54,710 nucleotides of DNA. Source: a virus. The stretch spans positions 1-54,710 of IMG/VR virus record IMGVR_UViG_3300003890_000058; one strand, written 5' to 3'. A program made the translations under genes and the position numbers. Below, one piece after another: positions 38,332 to 47,726 of this stretch; within the stretch, counting starts at the first letter, position 1, and each line of letters begins with the position of its first letter. The notes below the pieces were generated by a model, which worked only from the letters and a program-made list of their open reading frames with translations, had not been told where the DNA came from and did not search any database.

Positions 38332-40482
38332 ATGTGTACTTTAGATTTAGACTATAGTTCCAATTATACGAATATAATTAGAATAGATGATATAGATAAT
38401 CCAGATAGACCTTCCATGATAATTAATTATAATGGAAGTCCCATTTTTACCATATATCCATGTGGTGATTTAAAACAATATATCTATAATCGTATGAGAT
38501 CATCAATTCCAGATTCATTTGCTAGAAAGATTAAAGATTCTCTTCAAGAAAATTACGATATTATATATTGGTCAAAAGAACCTCAAGTTGGAAAAACTGT
38601 AGTCATTTTAATTAATCTTTGGCTTTGGAATTATGAAAGAGGTACCATTCCCATATTAATTTTAAATGATAGTCTCCAAGATATTTATCAGATCCGTAAA
38701 GATATTGATGATTTCAATTATCAAATTCAGACATGGATAGAGTCTTATGATCCGAATTTTGGATCTCTCATGCGGAAGTTCTTTAATTTAGATATCTTCG
38801 AGATCGAATCCCAAACACCTGATGATTCTATTAGAGTAGCTATTCATGAGCGAAAATGTTTACTTATGACATTGAATGTTAATAGATATGAAAAGATTAT
38901 CGATATTATTAATAAAACGGATAATTGTACAATAATTTATGACGAAGCCGATCTTTCTGTTGGTACTGGTGATAAAGGAAAAGAAAAAATTTTTAGGACT
39001 TTAACAGGACATCATGGAAATAAAATTCGAATTATCTATATAACGGCAACACCTTTTGCTATTGAAAATTGCTATCAGCGAACAGAAACTCGAAGGATTA
39101 CATCTATTATGGTTCCCGAAAATATATATGAATCAAAAGGATGTGAATATAGAGGATTTCGACATCAGAGTAATGAATTTGTATATACTGATTGTATCAG
39201 AAAACTTCGACAATCATGGACTAAGAATGATCGTCAAGGTATACATGAAGCTTTAGAAGATATGTCTAATCATCTTAGAATATTACAAGAAAATCCCAAA
39301 ACAATAAATCAACCCAATATTGTATTAATTAATGTTTATGCTAAAAACGAACCCAAATTATATCTTGCTGATGAACTATTAAAGATATTTGGAAATACTT
39401 TCCACATCGTCATTAACATTGGTGATGGCCTTATAATTTCTCACATAGATAACACACCAGGCAGTGATGGAAATATAGTAAGACAAAACATTAAAAATAC
39501 AACAATCTCAGCACATTTACAAACATTAAAAGATCATGGTCAGATGAAACCTATCATCATTATAGCTACTAAGAAAGCATCACGAGCTCAACGATATAAA
39601 TCCACCGATCATCAATGGAAGCTTACCCATTATTTCTTAGATTTTTGTGAAAAGATCCATGTAGAGTCATTAGTTCAGGTTCTTAGAGGAAATGGACAAT
39701 ATCGACCCGAAGCACCAAATTTAACCTATTATATGACAGAAACTTTAAAAGATTTAATTGAGAAATCTATTTATACAAAAGGTCAACTTTCACTCGGAAT
39801 TGAAATGTATCCCAAACAACGTCCTAGAGATTTAATTACCAAAATACCTATAGTGAGTTTACCCATTAAAATGACACGACCAGGTTTAGATGATACTAAA
39901 TCAAATGTAGATTTAAAATCTCATCATGGTGAATTTTATCGTCAAGAGGATGCTGAAGAAGCAATAAACTATATTAATCGTAGGTTTAATTTAAATTATC
40001 CTGTTCATCCCATAATGACAGACCTTCATTTCATTCCTAGAAGTGATTTTCTTATAGGTGAATCCAATAATCTGACAGCATTATTAAATATACTTAGGAA
40101 TCCCTCCAATTCTGATGAACCCTTCCATAATATCCCGACAAGTCTTCAGAGTACACTTCGTCAATTTATCATCCAATATTCACTAAATAATGGATGGTTG
40201 ACAAATTTGGAAAATCCAACATGTCAAATATGTTATTCTAGCAATCGATATAAACAACTAAATAAGTTCGAAGGAAACAAAAGTCCCAATTTTAAAGCTG
40301 ATATTATATGTATTCACCCATCACTAAAAGGTAATATACCTGTTGTTGTTTATAGAAATAGGGATATTCAAGCTTATGGATTCTATATGTGGCATACACC
40401 TGAAGGTAAAGTTCGTTATTATTTATATTCTCCAAATTCCAATCTTATTAATTCGTATATTTTTACAAATTTAAAGCGTTAA
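38332..40482 (+). CDS. Helicase-like ATPase (SF2, possibly Z1-like)
   Basis: The 716-residue protein has Walker A EPQVGKTVVILI (about residue 82), Walker B IIYDEADLS (about 203), motif III-like YITATPFAIE (about 237), and a C-terminal lobe with VESLVQVLRGNGQYRP (about 442), where the motif VI arginine finger would lie. The order fits superfamily 2 helicases; the Asp-Glu-Ala-Asp and QVLRG blocks also recall Z1-type helicases. The N-terminal 80 residues and the C-terminal 250 residues are not recognised. Start ATG 38332. A weaker TAAATTGA element lies about 70 nt upstream. Confidence 0.65.
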   Translation: MCTLDLDYSSNYTNIIRIDDIDNPDRPSMIINYNGSPIFTIYPCGDLKQYIYNRMRSSIPDSFARKIKDSLQENYDIIYWSKEPQVGKTVVILINLWLWNYERGTIPILILNDSLQDIYQIRKDIDDFNYQIQTWIESYDPNFGSLMRKFFNLDIFEIESQTPDDSIRVAIHERKCLLMTLNVNRYEKIIDIINKTDNCTIIYDEADLSVGTGDKGKEKIFRTLTGHHGNKIRIIYITATPFAIENCYQRTETRRITSIMVPENIYESKGCEYRGFRHQSNEFVYTDCIRKLRQSWTKNDRQGIHEALEDMSNHLRILQENPKTINQPNIVLINVYAKNEPKLYLADELLKIFGNTFHIVINIGDGLIISHIDNTPGSDGNIVRQNIKNTTISAHLQTLKDHGQMKPIIIIATKKASRAQRYKSTDHQWKLTHYFLDFCEKIHVESLVQVLRGNGQYRPEAPNLTYYMTETLKDLIEKSIYTKGQLSLGIEMYPKQRPRDLITKIPIVSLPIKMTRPGLDDTKSNVDLKSHHGEFYRQEDAEEAINYINRRFNLNYPVHPIMTDLHFIPRSDFLIGESNNLTALLNILRNPSNSDEPFHNIPTSLQSTLRQFIIQYSLNNGWLTNLENPTCQICYSSNRYKQLNKFEGNKSPNFKADIICIHPSLKGNIPVVVYRNRDIQAYGFYMWHTPEGKVRYYLYSPNSNLINSYIFTNLKR

Positions 40483-40485
40483 TCC

Positions 40486-40521
40486 TTTTAGATATAGTTT
40501 ACTCGTAAGCTATATTTAAAA
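40486..40521 (+). terminator. 3' hairpin after the helicase-like gene
   Basis: 16-nt arms (TTTTAGATATAGTTTA with TAAGCTATATTTAAAA, two G-T wobbles), 4-nt loop, directly after the stop. Confidence 0.65.
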
Positions 40522-40635
40522 ATATTATATATTGTAAACATCTTTTATACATAGAAAATATATTAGACATGTAGGAACTTCAAATTTTTATAGTTCTAAA
40601 CCTATATTAACTTTATCCTCACAATCATATTATAT

Positions 40636-40643
40636 AAAATTGA
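40636..40643 (+). promoter_or_regulatory. Mimivirus-type early promoter AAAATTGA
   Basis: Exact octamer 31 nt upstream of the ATG of the Vsr-like nuclease. Confidence 0.65.
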
Positions 40644-40673
40644 TTAATTTAATTAAATATATTTCTCATTTTA

Positions 40674-41081
40674 ATGGGTAATTCTTCTTCCTCTAGAAAG
40701 AATACAAAATCATTATCACCATCATCCTACGGTGAAGAAGAATGTTATAGAGTCCTACAAAGACTATTTCCTCGACATAAATTTAGAAAAGTCCGTCCAA
40801 ATTTTCTAAATTCTCATAAGACTCACCATAATCTTGAACTCGATATGTATTGTGAAGAACTTAACATAGCTGTTGAATATAATGGACGCCAACATTATGA
40901 GTATGTACCGTATTATCATAAATGTAAAGAAGATTTTTACGATCAAGTTAAACGAGATAAACTGAAACAAACTTTATGTCGTAAACATAAAGTTAAATTA
41001 ATTGTTGTTCCATATTGGGTTACTGACATCGAGGAATATCTAAAACAAAAACTTAAAAAGTATGGGTATTTAAATCGATAA
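40674..41081 (+). CDS. Vsr-like/PD-(D/E)XK small endonuclease
   Basis: The 135-residue protein has a Ser/Lys-rich start and then the fold signature of very-short-patch-repair-like nucleases: LELDMYCEELNIAVEYNGRQHYEY (acid pair around residues 59-70, EYNGRQHY core) and a basic helix DQVKRDKLKQTLCRKHKVKLIVVPYW. Related domains occur as free-standing homing endonucleases and as mismatch or repair nucleases in phages and giant viruses. An exact AAAATTGA lies 31 nt upstream. Its role could be selfish homing or host DNA damage; neither is proven. Confidence 0.7.
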   Translation: MGNSSSSRKNTKSLSPSSYGEEECYRVLQRLFPRHKFRKVRPNFLNSHKTHHNLELDMYCEELNIAVEYNGRQHYEYVPYYHKCKEDFYDQVKRDKLKQTLCRKHKVKLIVVPYWVTDIEEYLKQKLKKYGYLNR

Positions 41082-41197
41082 TTCTATTGGAAATCAACAT
41101 TTCCGATATTAGTACTAAATAACGACATTAAAATATATTAAGATATTGAACATATCTTGATATATAAGAAAAAACTATATTTCCATCGATATTATTA

Positions 41198-41221
41198 ATA
41201 GTATTATGTTAATAATACTAT
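41198..41221 (-). terminator. Hairpin at the end of a decayed minus-strand gene
   Basis: Perfect 10-bp stem (ATAGTATTAT with ATAATACTAT), 4-nt loop, at the 3' end of the remnant to its right. Confidence 0.45.
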
Positions 41222-41436
41222 ATATTCAAATGGATTATCTCGAATTTCAATATTCTTTTGAACATAATCAAGTATATGATGTGGACAATATAAAAACATC
41301 TTTCTTGTATTCGATAATCTTTAACTTTATGTAATTTCTTAATTATAAAATCAGATGATAAAGACATGTCATATTTACAAACGAATACACAGAGTTTTGA
41401 ACTATTATAGGCACCAAAACTTGCTTGTTTAACTTA
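41205..41436 (-). pseudogene. Gene remnant, about 75 codons in two frames
   Basis: Minus-strand coding-like sequence (KQASFGAYNSSKLCVFVCKY, DMSLSSDFIIKKLHKVKDY) runs to about 41290 and then resumes in another frame (FLYCPHHILDYVQKNIEIRD, NPFEYI) to a stop near 41205. It is likely the remains of one gene with a frameshift and a lost start. No family recognised. The rest of 41440-41649 holds only two hairpins (41522-41546 and 41602-41626). Confidence 0.4.
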
Positions 41437-41601
41437 GAAATGTTATAAAATATAAAGACAGTTCTTTGCAAAGTAGCATACAATTAATTTAAGATTAAAA
41501 TATAACGTTTAACTTTTGAAATCTTTCTTGACAAGTGCAAGAAAGAACGATTTTAATGTAGATGAGATATTCATTTTAATTAGAAAATTTGAAACATGAG
41601 A

Positions 41602-41626
41602 AATTAAGATCTTTTAGATCTTAATT
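41602..41626. terminator. Strong hairpin upstream of the 41650 gene
   Basis: Perfect 11-bp stem (AATTAAGATCT with AGATCTTAATT), 3-nt loop. It is 23 nt before an ATG, so it may end an upstream or antisense transcript rather than the downstream gene. Confidence 0.5.
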
Positions 41627-41649
41627 GCCACTTATAAATTGAATGAATC

Positions 41650-43467
41650 ATGTTTGGTATAATTATTCAAACTTTCATTTTTGCAGGAGTTCTTTGGTGG
41701 ATAGGTGACACCAAGTCTTCAGTAGGAACTTTAATAGCATTGGATAGTATGTATTCAATGACTGAAATTCTCATGGGAATTTTACTTCAATTATTTGCAC
41801 AATATTGTATTTGGTTATCCCCATATTTTGGATTTTGGGATAATGCAGAAGGAACTTTTTTGGATCGTTATCTATTATATGGAACTTATATGTGTAGTAA
41901 ACTTATTTTGACTACTTTAACTTATAATGTATATCCATATTGGTTAGATTTTGGAGGTCTTCTTATTGCAATCCCCGAAATTACAAAATATATTCTTTCA
42001 ACACAAGGATTTAAACATTGGAGTTCATATATATGGAGATATTGTCAAAAATGGTGGAGACAATTTATTTGTGTCCTGTTTGCAGGAATACTCAATCAGA
42101 TGTCCGTCGTTATTTTTAATTTAAATCCACAAATCAGTCGGAAAGAGATATCTTCAATTCTTAAAGATTATTCATATGATCATATCCATTATTTTATCAA
42201 AACCTTTATTTTAACGAACATTATTCAACAATTCAAGGAATCTATAGCTCTAAGTGAACCTATTATGAGACTTCTTTACAATCAAGGAGCATTAATTGAA
42301 ATTTCAGCTAATCATCGGTATGAAGATCCATTTGTGGATATTGTAGATCCAGTAGAAAAGATTCGGACTATTTTGATGAAAAGACGTTTTGAACAATTTT
42401 ATAATCCTCATATCCTAATGATTTTAAATCGATTATATTCCCAAAAGAACCCCTCCTATATACAAGTATATGTTAAAAAGTATATTAGAGAATTGGAATA
42501 TTTAACTGGAATCTTCTGTGCATTATATACTGCAGTATCTTTCTTTCAATGTTTAGAATTAATATTTCCACTGGCTATTCTTTTAATTCCGTGGCATTCA
42601 GATTGGAACACAATTGCTATCAATGCTTCGATTGAATTAATAGGTATAGGACTCTCTTATTACACCAATACATATTTAGTTGGAGCATTCATGTGTAGTT
42701 ATGGTCCTACACTTTTAAATAATAAAATTATACATTGGGTTCTTATACAAACTAAAAAGAGAATTCGTAAATGGTACTGGCTTTTGTTTCACAAAAATAC
42801 ATACAATTGGCATATTTTAATTACAGGACTTCAAGTATGGATTATAGGAAATACTCCGTTAGATCCTATATTAAAAGGTATTTTTCTTTTCCTTCAGGGT
42901 AATTTGGTTATATATCCAGAGATTTATTTATGGTATATTCTTATGGGTCAATTTTCATCTTATCGAATTATCCATTTAATAGTAGTGGGATGTTATTTAT
43001 ATTTAGGAATTAACATATATGATCATCGAAATGCTCCACAGGAAATTATCAATCCACAAATTATTAAGAGTTATCTTATTAAGAAAGTCCCAGATGATCC
43101 AGTATCTTTATGTAAGACCCATCTTTTAGAAACTCAACCCATTAGCAGTCTTATTATGTATGATTTCTATGAAGGTCCAATTTTATCATTCCAATCGGGA
43201 TCACACACATCATCCCAATCGGAATCACAGCGATCATCCCAATCGGGATCACACACATCATCCCAATCGGAATCACACACATCATCCCAATCAGAGAGAT
43301 CATCCCAATCACAGCGATCATCCCAATCAGAGAGATCATCTCAAGGAACTATTTTAAGAGAGGACTATGTTAAATCGAGCCAATGTCTTAATAATCGTAC
43401 ATGGGGATCTGGAATTATCATTCGTGAAGATTATATAGATACTTTAATTCAAAATAAAAATAAGTAA
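41650..43467 (+). CDS. Polytopic membrane protein with Ser/Gln-rich tail
   Basis: The 605-residue protein has many hydrophobic segments (for example IIIQTFIFAGVLWWI, LMGILLQLFAQYCIWL, ITGIFCALYTAVSFF, LIFPLAILLIPW, IIHLIVVGCYLYLGI) with short Trp/Tyr-rich loops. I estimate 8-12 membrane spans. Residues about 515-565 are tandem SQSESHTS/SQSGSHTS repeats. No transporter or enzyme signature is recognised. A TAAATTGA lies only a few bases before the ATG, too close for the usual promoter spacing. A hairpin follows the stop. Confidence 0.65.
   Translation: MFGIIIQTFIFAGVLWWIGDTKSSVGTLIALDSMYSMTEILMGILLQLFAQYCIWLSPYFGFWDNAEGTFLDRYLLYGTYMCSKLILTTLTYNVYPYWLDFGGLLIAIPEITKYILSTQGFKHWSSYIWRYCQKWWRQFICVLFAGILNQMSVVIFNLNPQISRKEISSILKDYSYDHIHYFIKTFILTNIIQQFKESIALSEPIMRLLYNQGALIEISANHRYEDPFVDIVDPVEKIRTILMKRRFEQFYNPHILMILNRLYSQKNPSYIQVYVKKYIRELEYLTGIFCALYTAVSFFQCLELIFPLAILLIPWHSDWNTIAINASIELIGIGLSYYTNTYLVGAFMCSYGPTLLNNKIIHWVLIQTKKRIRKWYWLLFHKNTYNWHILITGLQVWIIGNTPLDPILKGIFLFLQGNLVIYPEIYLWYILMGQFSSYRIIHLIVVGCYLYLGINIYDHRNAPQEIINPQIIKSYLIKKVPDDPVSLCKTHLLETQPISSLIMYDFYEGPILSFQSGSHTSSQSESQRSSQSGSHTSSQSESHTSSQSERSSQSQRSSQSERSSQGTILREDYVKSSQCLNNRTWGSGIIIREDYIDTLIQNKNK
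43190..43340 (+). repeat. 24-nt tandem repeats (Ser/Gln/Glu/His coding)
   Basis: Units of the type TCCCAATCGGAATCACACAC encode (S)QSESHTSS in the membrane-protein tail. Confidence 0.8.
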
Positions 43468-43468
43468 A

Positions 43469-43497
43469 ACATAATTACATCTTGGATGCAATTATGT
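43469..43497 (+). terminator. 3' hairpin after the membrane-protein gene
   Basis: 13-nt arms (ACATAATTACATC with one mismatch), TTG loop, 2 nt after the stop codon. Confidence 0.65.
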
Positions 43498-43562
43498 ACT
43501 TTTTAGCAAATTATGTGAAAAAAAAGATCATTGCTTTTTTTTATGTTGAATTAAAATAGCAC

Positions 43563-45269
43563 ATGTCGACAACTATCGTTTATGTAACAACTAACGCTAA
43601 CGATACAAATGCTCAAGTTAATAATTCCGAGAATCCATTCACATTAACTGGAGCTCTACGGGCAATCTCTGAAGGAGATCAAAAGTCCACTTTATATCTT
43701 GCCAATGGAACTTATACAATTAATCAAGCAGTTACCTTACCACCAAACGTATCAATTATTGGTACAGATAAGAGTAGAGTTATCTTAGAAATTCCAACTC
43801 TAAATATAAGAGGTGGCTTAACTAGCTTGAAAAATTTAACCTGGAACACTGGATCTGCAGTAAGAAACGAAAATCAAGGTCCTCTCAATATGGCCCCTGA
43901 TTCAAATTTAGATGTTGCCGATGTCAATATTAATACTATTGCTGATAAATTCTCGACCAATGGACGCAAAATTAGATTTACCAACGTAAATTTGATGATC
44001 GCTAGCAGTGGTCAACGAACTGCCGTTATTAATCTTTCCAATAGTAATGCTGTAGTTATTTCTAACAGTCAATTTAAGGTTCTTCTAACTAGTCCGATTA
44101 CAAAACCTGTTTCTATCTTTGGTAATTATGGTCCTGGAACCTCTTCCATTGAGAATTCTTCAGTCGATATTGGTTCTACACCTAATAATGTTCAAGCTGC
44201 GGCTCCAGTCCCCATTGTAATTTTTGATGGAGTAAATGTAGATACAGTCACTGTTACATGGAAGGGCAATTCAAGCCAATCTTTGATATTAGCTGGAGGT
44301 GGTACAGATCAGGAAGGACAAAAGGACTTGACAATTAATAATGTTACTCTGAATGCCAGTGGATTTGCTAATCAAAATGTTTATCGATACTACAATTCCG
44401 GCAGAAACATAATTAATCTAAATAACATCACTTGGGGACTTCCATTCACTCCAGCACCTTTTTCCCTTCAAAATCTACCTGGAATGAGTGCACCTGGAGT
44501 AACACGACCTTGTCCCGTTGGAGTAACTGGACCTCGTGGACAAAGATTCCCTTTTCCTCAAGGAGTAACTGGACCTTACCCAGGTCCTATTGGTGCAACT
44601 GCACCTAATCGTCAGTCACAGAATCAAGGTAGTGCTGTAATTCCGCCTTTAATTTCACCTGACACACAAGGTAGACAACTAAATAATGAAAATCTTCAGA
44701 TTATTTATAACGATGGTTATCCCTACACTTATCCCTACATTTATCCATATGATTATTACAACTATTATTATAGCCCTAACCGATACTATTACTATTATGG
44801 TGGATATTCACCCGGTGGTCGATACTATGGAGATGGTCATCGTGGATTATCACCTCATAGACACCGTGATTTTCGTGGTAAAAGAAGATATGATCTAAAA
44901 GACGAAAAGAAAATTAACGGTTTAGCAAATGGTGATCAAATAACGTACATTAAAGTTACTCCAGATAATCAGGTTATCTATGGAGAAAATCATAGTGCTA
45001 ATGCACAGTCAATTTATCATGTTAATCATGATGATTATAAGTTATCTTGCAATGCTGAAAAAGGTCCAGTAAACATTCTACTTCCAGATGATTATCCTGA
45101 AAATACACCCATCCAAATTACCCGAGAAGATAAATCCAACAATGATGTTCAAATTTTCGGTAATAATTGTAAGATTGAAGGTCACAAACGTCTGCATCTT
45201 CGTTCATGTGATTGTCATAAAAATGTTAATCTTAAACGAAATGATAATACCTGGGTAATTGTTTCTTAA
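43563..45269 (+). CDS. Beta-helix domain protein with Pro- and Tyr-rich C-terminus
   Basis: Residues 1-290 are Asn/Val/Ile-rich with repeated NG-type turns (LYLANGTYTINQAV, LPPNVSIIGTDKSRVILE, ...), typical of right-handed parallel beta-helices such as pectate-lyase-like or tailspike folds. Residues 290-345 carry GVTGPRGQR/GPIGATAP collagen-like motifs, and 375-430 are extremely Tyr-rich (YPYDYYNYYYSPNRYYYYYG). The last 100 residues (ITYIKVTPDNQVIYGEN ...) are globular. This mix suggests a virion surface or fibre protein that cross-links by Tyr, but that is inference. No catalytic residues of a lyase are identified. Confidence 0.65.
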   Translation: MSTTIVYVTTNANDTNAQVNNSENPFTLTGALRAISEGDQKSTLYLANGTYTINQAVTLPPNVSIIGTDKSRVILEIPTLNIRGGLTSLKNLTWNTGSAVRNENQGPLNMAPDSNLDVADVNINTIADKFSTNGRKIRFTNVNLMIASSGQRTAVINLSNSNAVVISNSQFKVLLTSPITKPVSIFGNYGPGTSSIENSSVDIGSTPNNVQAAAPVPIVIFDGVNVDTVTVTWKGNSSQSLILAGGGTDQEGQKDLTINNVTLNASGFANQNVYRYYNSGRNIINLNNITWGLPFTPAPFSLQNLPGMSAPGVTRPCPVGVTGPRGQRFPFPQGVTGPYPGPIGATAPNRQSQNQGSAVIPPLISPDTQGRQLNNENLQIIYNDGYPYTYPYIYPYDYYNYYYSPNRYYYYYGGYSPGGRYYGDGHRGLSPHRHRDFRGKRRYDLKDEKKINGLANGDQITYIKVTPDNQVIYGENHSANAQSIYHVNHDDYKLSCNAEKGPVNILLPDDYPENTPIQITREDKSNNDVQIFGNNCKIEGHKRLHLRSCDCHKNVNLKRNDNTWVIVS

Positions 45270-45306
45270 ATTTTAACAAATTATATATCATTATATAAAA
45301 TATATA

Positions 45307-45960
45307 ATGACATTCTCAATTATCGCTTATGATCCAACAACTGATTCTTGGGGTATAGCTGTAGCATCTCGAATTTTTGCAATTGGATCAACTGTCCCAT
45401 ATGCTAAATGGAATTGGGGTATTGTTGCATCGCAAGGATTAGTTCCAAATTTTGGGGATCGAATTTTATATGAAGTTTTAACTCGAGGGGATATTGAAAA
45501 TGCTTTCGCAGAATATATATCTAAAGATCCATATTCTCAACATCGTCAAATTGCCTTTATTGATCGGGAAGGAAATAATTATAATTATGATGGTGATAAA
45601 TTAGTTCCTATTGCTGGATCTATTTCCTCAAAATATGTTTCGGTCCAAGGAAATATGCTTGCAAATTATGAAACACTTGAAGTAATGTTAGAAACTTATC
45701 AAAATGATACTGATAATCCAGATTTTGGAGATAGACTTCTCAATGCTCTCGAAGCAGGGGAAAAAGTAGGTGGTGATCGTCGAATTTATAATCCAGGATA
45801 TAGTGCAACCCTTTTAATAGTTCAACCACAAACTGATTGTTCGATTATAAGTTCGGCTTGTAAAATTGATCTTCGCATAGATAATAGTAAGACACCTATT
45901 CAAGATTTGATGGATCTATATCAAAAATCTAAATTTGAGGTTGGAGATATTATTTTATAA
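45307..45960 (+). CDS. DUF1028 (Ntn-hydrolase-like) protein
   Basis: The 217-residue protein starts MTFSIIAYDPTTDSWGIAVASRIFAIGSTVPYA and continues GIVASQGLVPNFGDR, the signature of DUF1028. This is an Ntn-hydrolase-like family of unknown substrate widespread in bacteria and rare in viruses. The family's N-terminal S/T region is present, but whether it is processed is unclear. The start codon overlaps the right arm of a small hairpin (45280-45308). The next gene begins in TAATG overlap with its stop, so they may be coupled. Confidence 0.85.
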   Translation: MTFSIIAYDPTTDSWGIAVASRIFAIGSTVPYAKWNWGIVASQGLVPNFGDRILYEVLTRGDIENAFAEYISKDPYSQHRQIAFIDREGNNYNYDGDKLVPIAGSISSKYVSVQGNMLANYETLEVMLETYQNDTDNPDFGDRLLNALEAGEKVGGDRRIYNPGYSATLLIVQPQTDCSIISSACKIDLRIDNSKTPIQDLMDLYQKSKFEVGDIIL

Positions 45961-46571
45961 TGATTTTTTTGAACATTATAAATATGGAAATTCGATCAAA
46001 AACTAAACATATCTCAGAAGAAGTTCCTTGGAATTTTATTATTGTTACATGTATGTCATTTGATTTAGATACATCAGCATTTGAAAATTATCTTAAATTT
46101 ATATTTCCAGAACTCCGAAATATGAATGCATGGATCATTAGAAATGCTGGAGGCCGTGTTACAGATGATGTAATTAGATCAATTATTATAGCTACTAGAT
46201 GTTTAGGATCAAAATATTGTTTTATTATTCATCATACATGTTGTGGAATTTATCGCACATTAACAAATGATGATATTTATCAAGCTTTAGAAATCAATTT
46301 AGGTCCATGTACACTTTTACTTCCAAATCAATGTAAATATGATCCATACAATCGTGATATTCAAGGTTTTGCAAAAAATATCGATTTTCATCCTTATCAA
46401 GATCTTGTTAAAAGTATCGATGAAGATATAGAAAATTTAAGAGCTCATCCATTAATTTCTAGACATCTTCATGTCTATGGATTTATCTATGATGAATTTA
46501 CTGATAAATTGTATTCATATATGGATCCACAAGTCCCATATTTACGTTGTAGTCCTGGAACTGATAGATAA
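45960..46571 (+). CDS. Beta-carbonic anhydrase-like protein with altered active site
   Basis: The 203-residue protein matches beta-carbonic anhydrases in IIRNAGGRVTDDVIRSIIIA (59-78) and IIHHTCCGIYRT (89-100). Zn ligands C31, H92 and C95 are all present. However, the usual CxDxR catalytic dyad is VTCMSFDLD, so Asp and Arg of the dyad are missing. It may be inactive, or do other chemistry such as CS2 or small-molecule hydrolysis. The ATG at 45960 overlaps the DUF1028 stop; an alternative start is at 45984 (MEIRSKTK). Confidence 0.75.
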   Translation: MIFLNIINMEIRSKTKHISEEVPWNFIIVTCMSFDLDTSAFENYLKFIFPELRNMNAWIIRNAGGRVTDDVIRSIIIATRCLGSKYCFIIHHTCCGIYRTLTNDDIYQALEINLGPCTLLLPNQCKYDPYNRDIQGFAKNIDFHPYQDLVKSIDEDIENLRAHPLISRHLHVYGFIYDEFTDKLYSYMDPQVPYLRCSPGTDR

Positions 46572-46653
46572 TTTAAAATGTCTATCTTACTGTAAATTTT
46601 TTTGAATATTAATTTATATGATTTGATAATTTATTCTCCAATAAATTATTTAT

Positions 46654-46719
46654 ATGGATTTGTTATTCAACCTTATATTCTTATGATAACCCTAATATCG
46701 GGTTGAATAACAAATCCAT
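46654..46719. terminator. 19-bp inverted repeat with 28-nt loop
   Basis: Perfect 19-bp stem (ATGGATTTGTTATTCAACC and its complement), arms 46654-46672 and 46701-46719. It starts 83 nt after the carbonic-anhydrase-like stop. It could be the 3' signal of that gene or a mobile-element end. Confidence 0.5.
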
Positions 46720-46790
46720 TTTAACTCTATAAATGTGTAAAATAATCATTGAAAATCTATTATTAAAATAGGATCTATTTTTATACTTTT

Positions 46791-46824
46791 ACATTTACTT
46801 TTACAAGAACATAAAAGTAAATGT
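46791..46824. terminator. 13-bp perfect hairpin
   Basis: ACATTTACTTTTA with TAAAAGTAAATGT, 8-nt loop. No gene ends directly beside it, so which transcript it terminates is unclear. Confidence 0.4.
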
Positions 46825-47574
46825 CTAACTATATAGAGTATTATTTGAAAATCTTTCTTTTAACATCATATAAGAAATACAAGTTATTAATTCCAAAAAC
46901 TTCTTCAAATATCCTGACCTATTGGATAAACCTATATCGTAAAATATGAACGGTAATAATCATGTCCAAAAGATTTTACAAGCTTAAACAATCAAATTTA
47001 TCCAGATTATGAGTTTTTCCACATAAAGGTTTAATAACAGAATTACAATAGGAAGTTGCTTTTAAATTAAGACACATCTATGTTTAAAGATTCTAAATTT
47101 TGATGTAGTCGACAAGATTTATAAATATATCAACAAGTCAATTCAGGTTTAAATTCACAACTTCAAGTTATTATTAATTATAGACATGGAATAGGATGAC
47201 CTGTATATATAATTCCCTTAATGTACAAATAGATGAACACTATAGTTTTATGTCGATAATCTATCATCTAGATGGATTAAAATTCTAATGTACACTATAT
47301 GGATGTTTAATTTATGTATATATGGATATGAATTATGTTACTGATTTTACATATAGTTTAATATTTAAAGATATTGTTTATATTTCTCTCGATTTACAAT
47401 GATAGATTTCTATTTTTGGTAACATAAATTTCAAGTATATAATTTTGTAATTCTATTAGAACAGAAAAGTGCTTTATCCTTGACATAATGGAATAATTTA
47501 TATTACAGATTTCCAATAATTTATATAAGATCAAGTTTCAAAATATGTAATATATGGTCTGATCTTACTCTTGT

Positions 47575-47609
<35 letters not shown>

Positions 47610-47726
47610 ATTTCTTCTACGATAAATCTTAATTTAACATTATAAATCTCGGATAATACAGGACTAAATATTTACTCAAACGTGGAGTAACATTTTAAGA
47701 CCGAAATATTTGATTATGTGAAATGT

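Noticed and set aside
46821-46949. 42-codon ORF (MSNYIEYYLKIFLLTSYKKY...)
   Set aside because: Its ATG lies in the right arm of a hairpin and there is no promoter motif; kept only as a note in the gene-free region.
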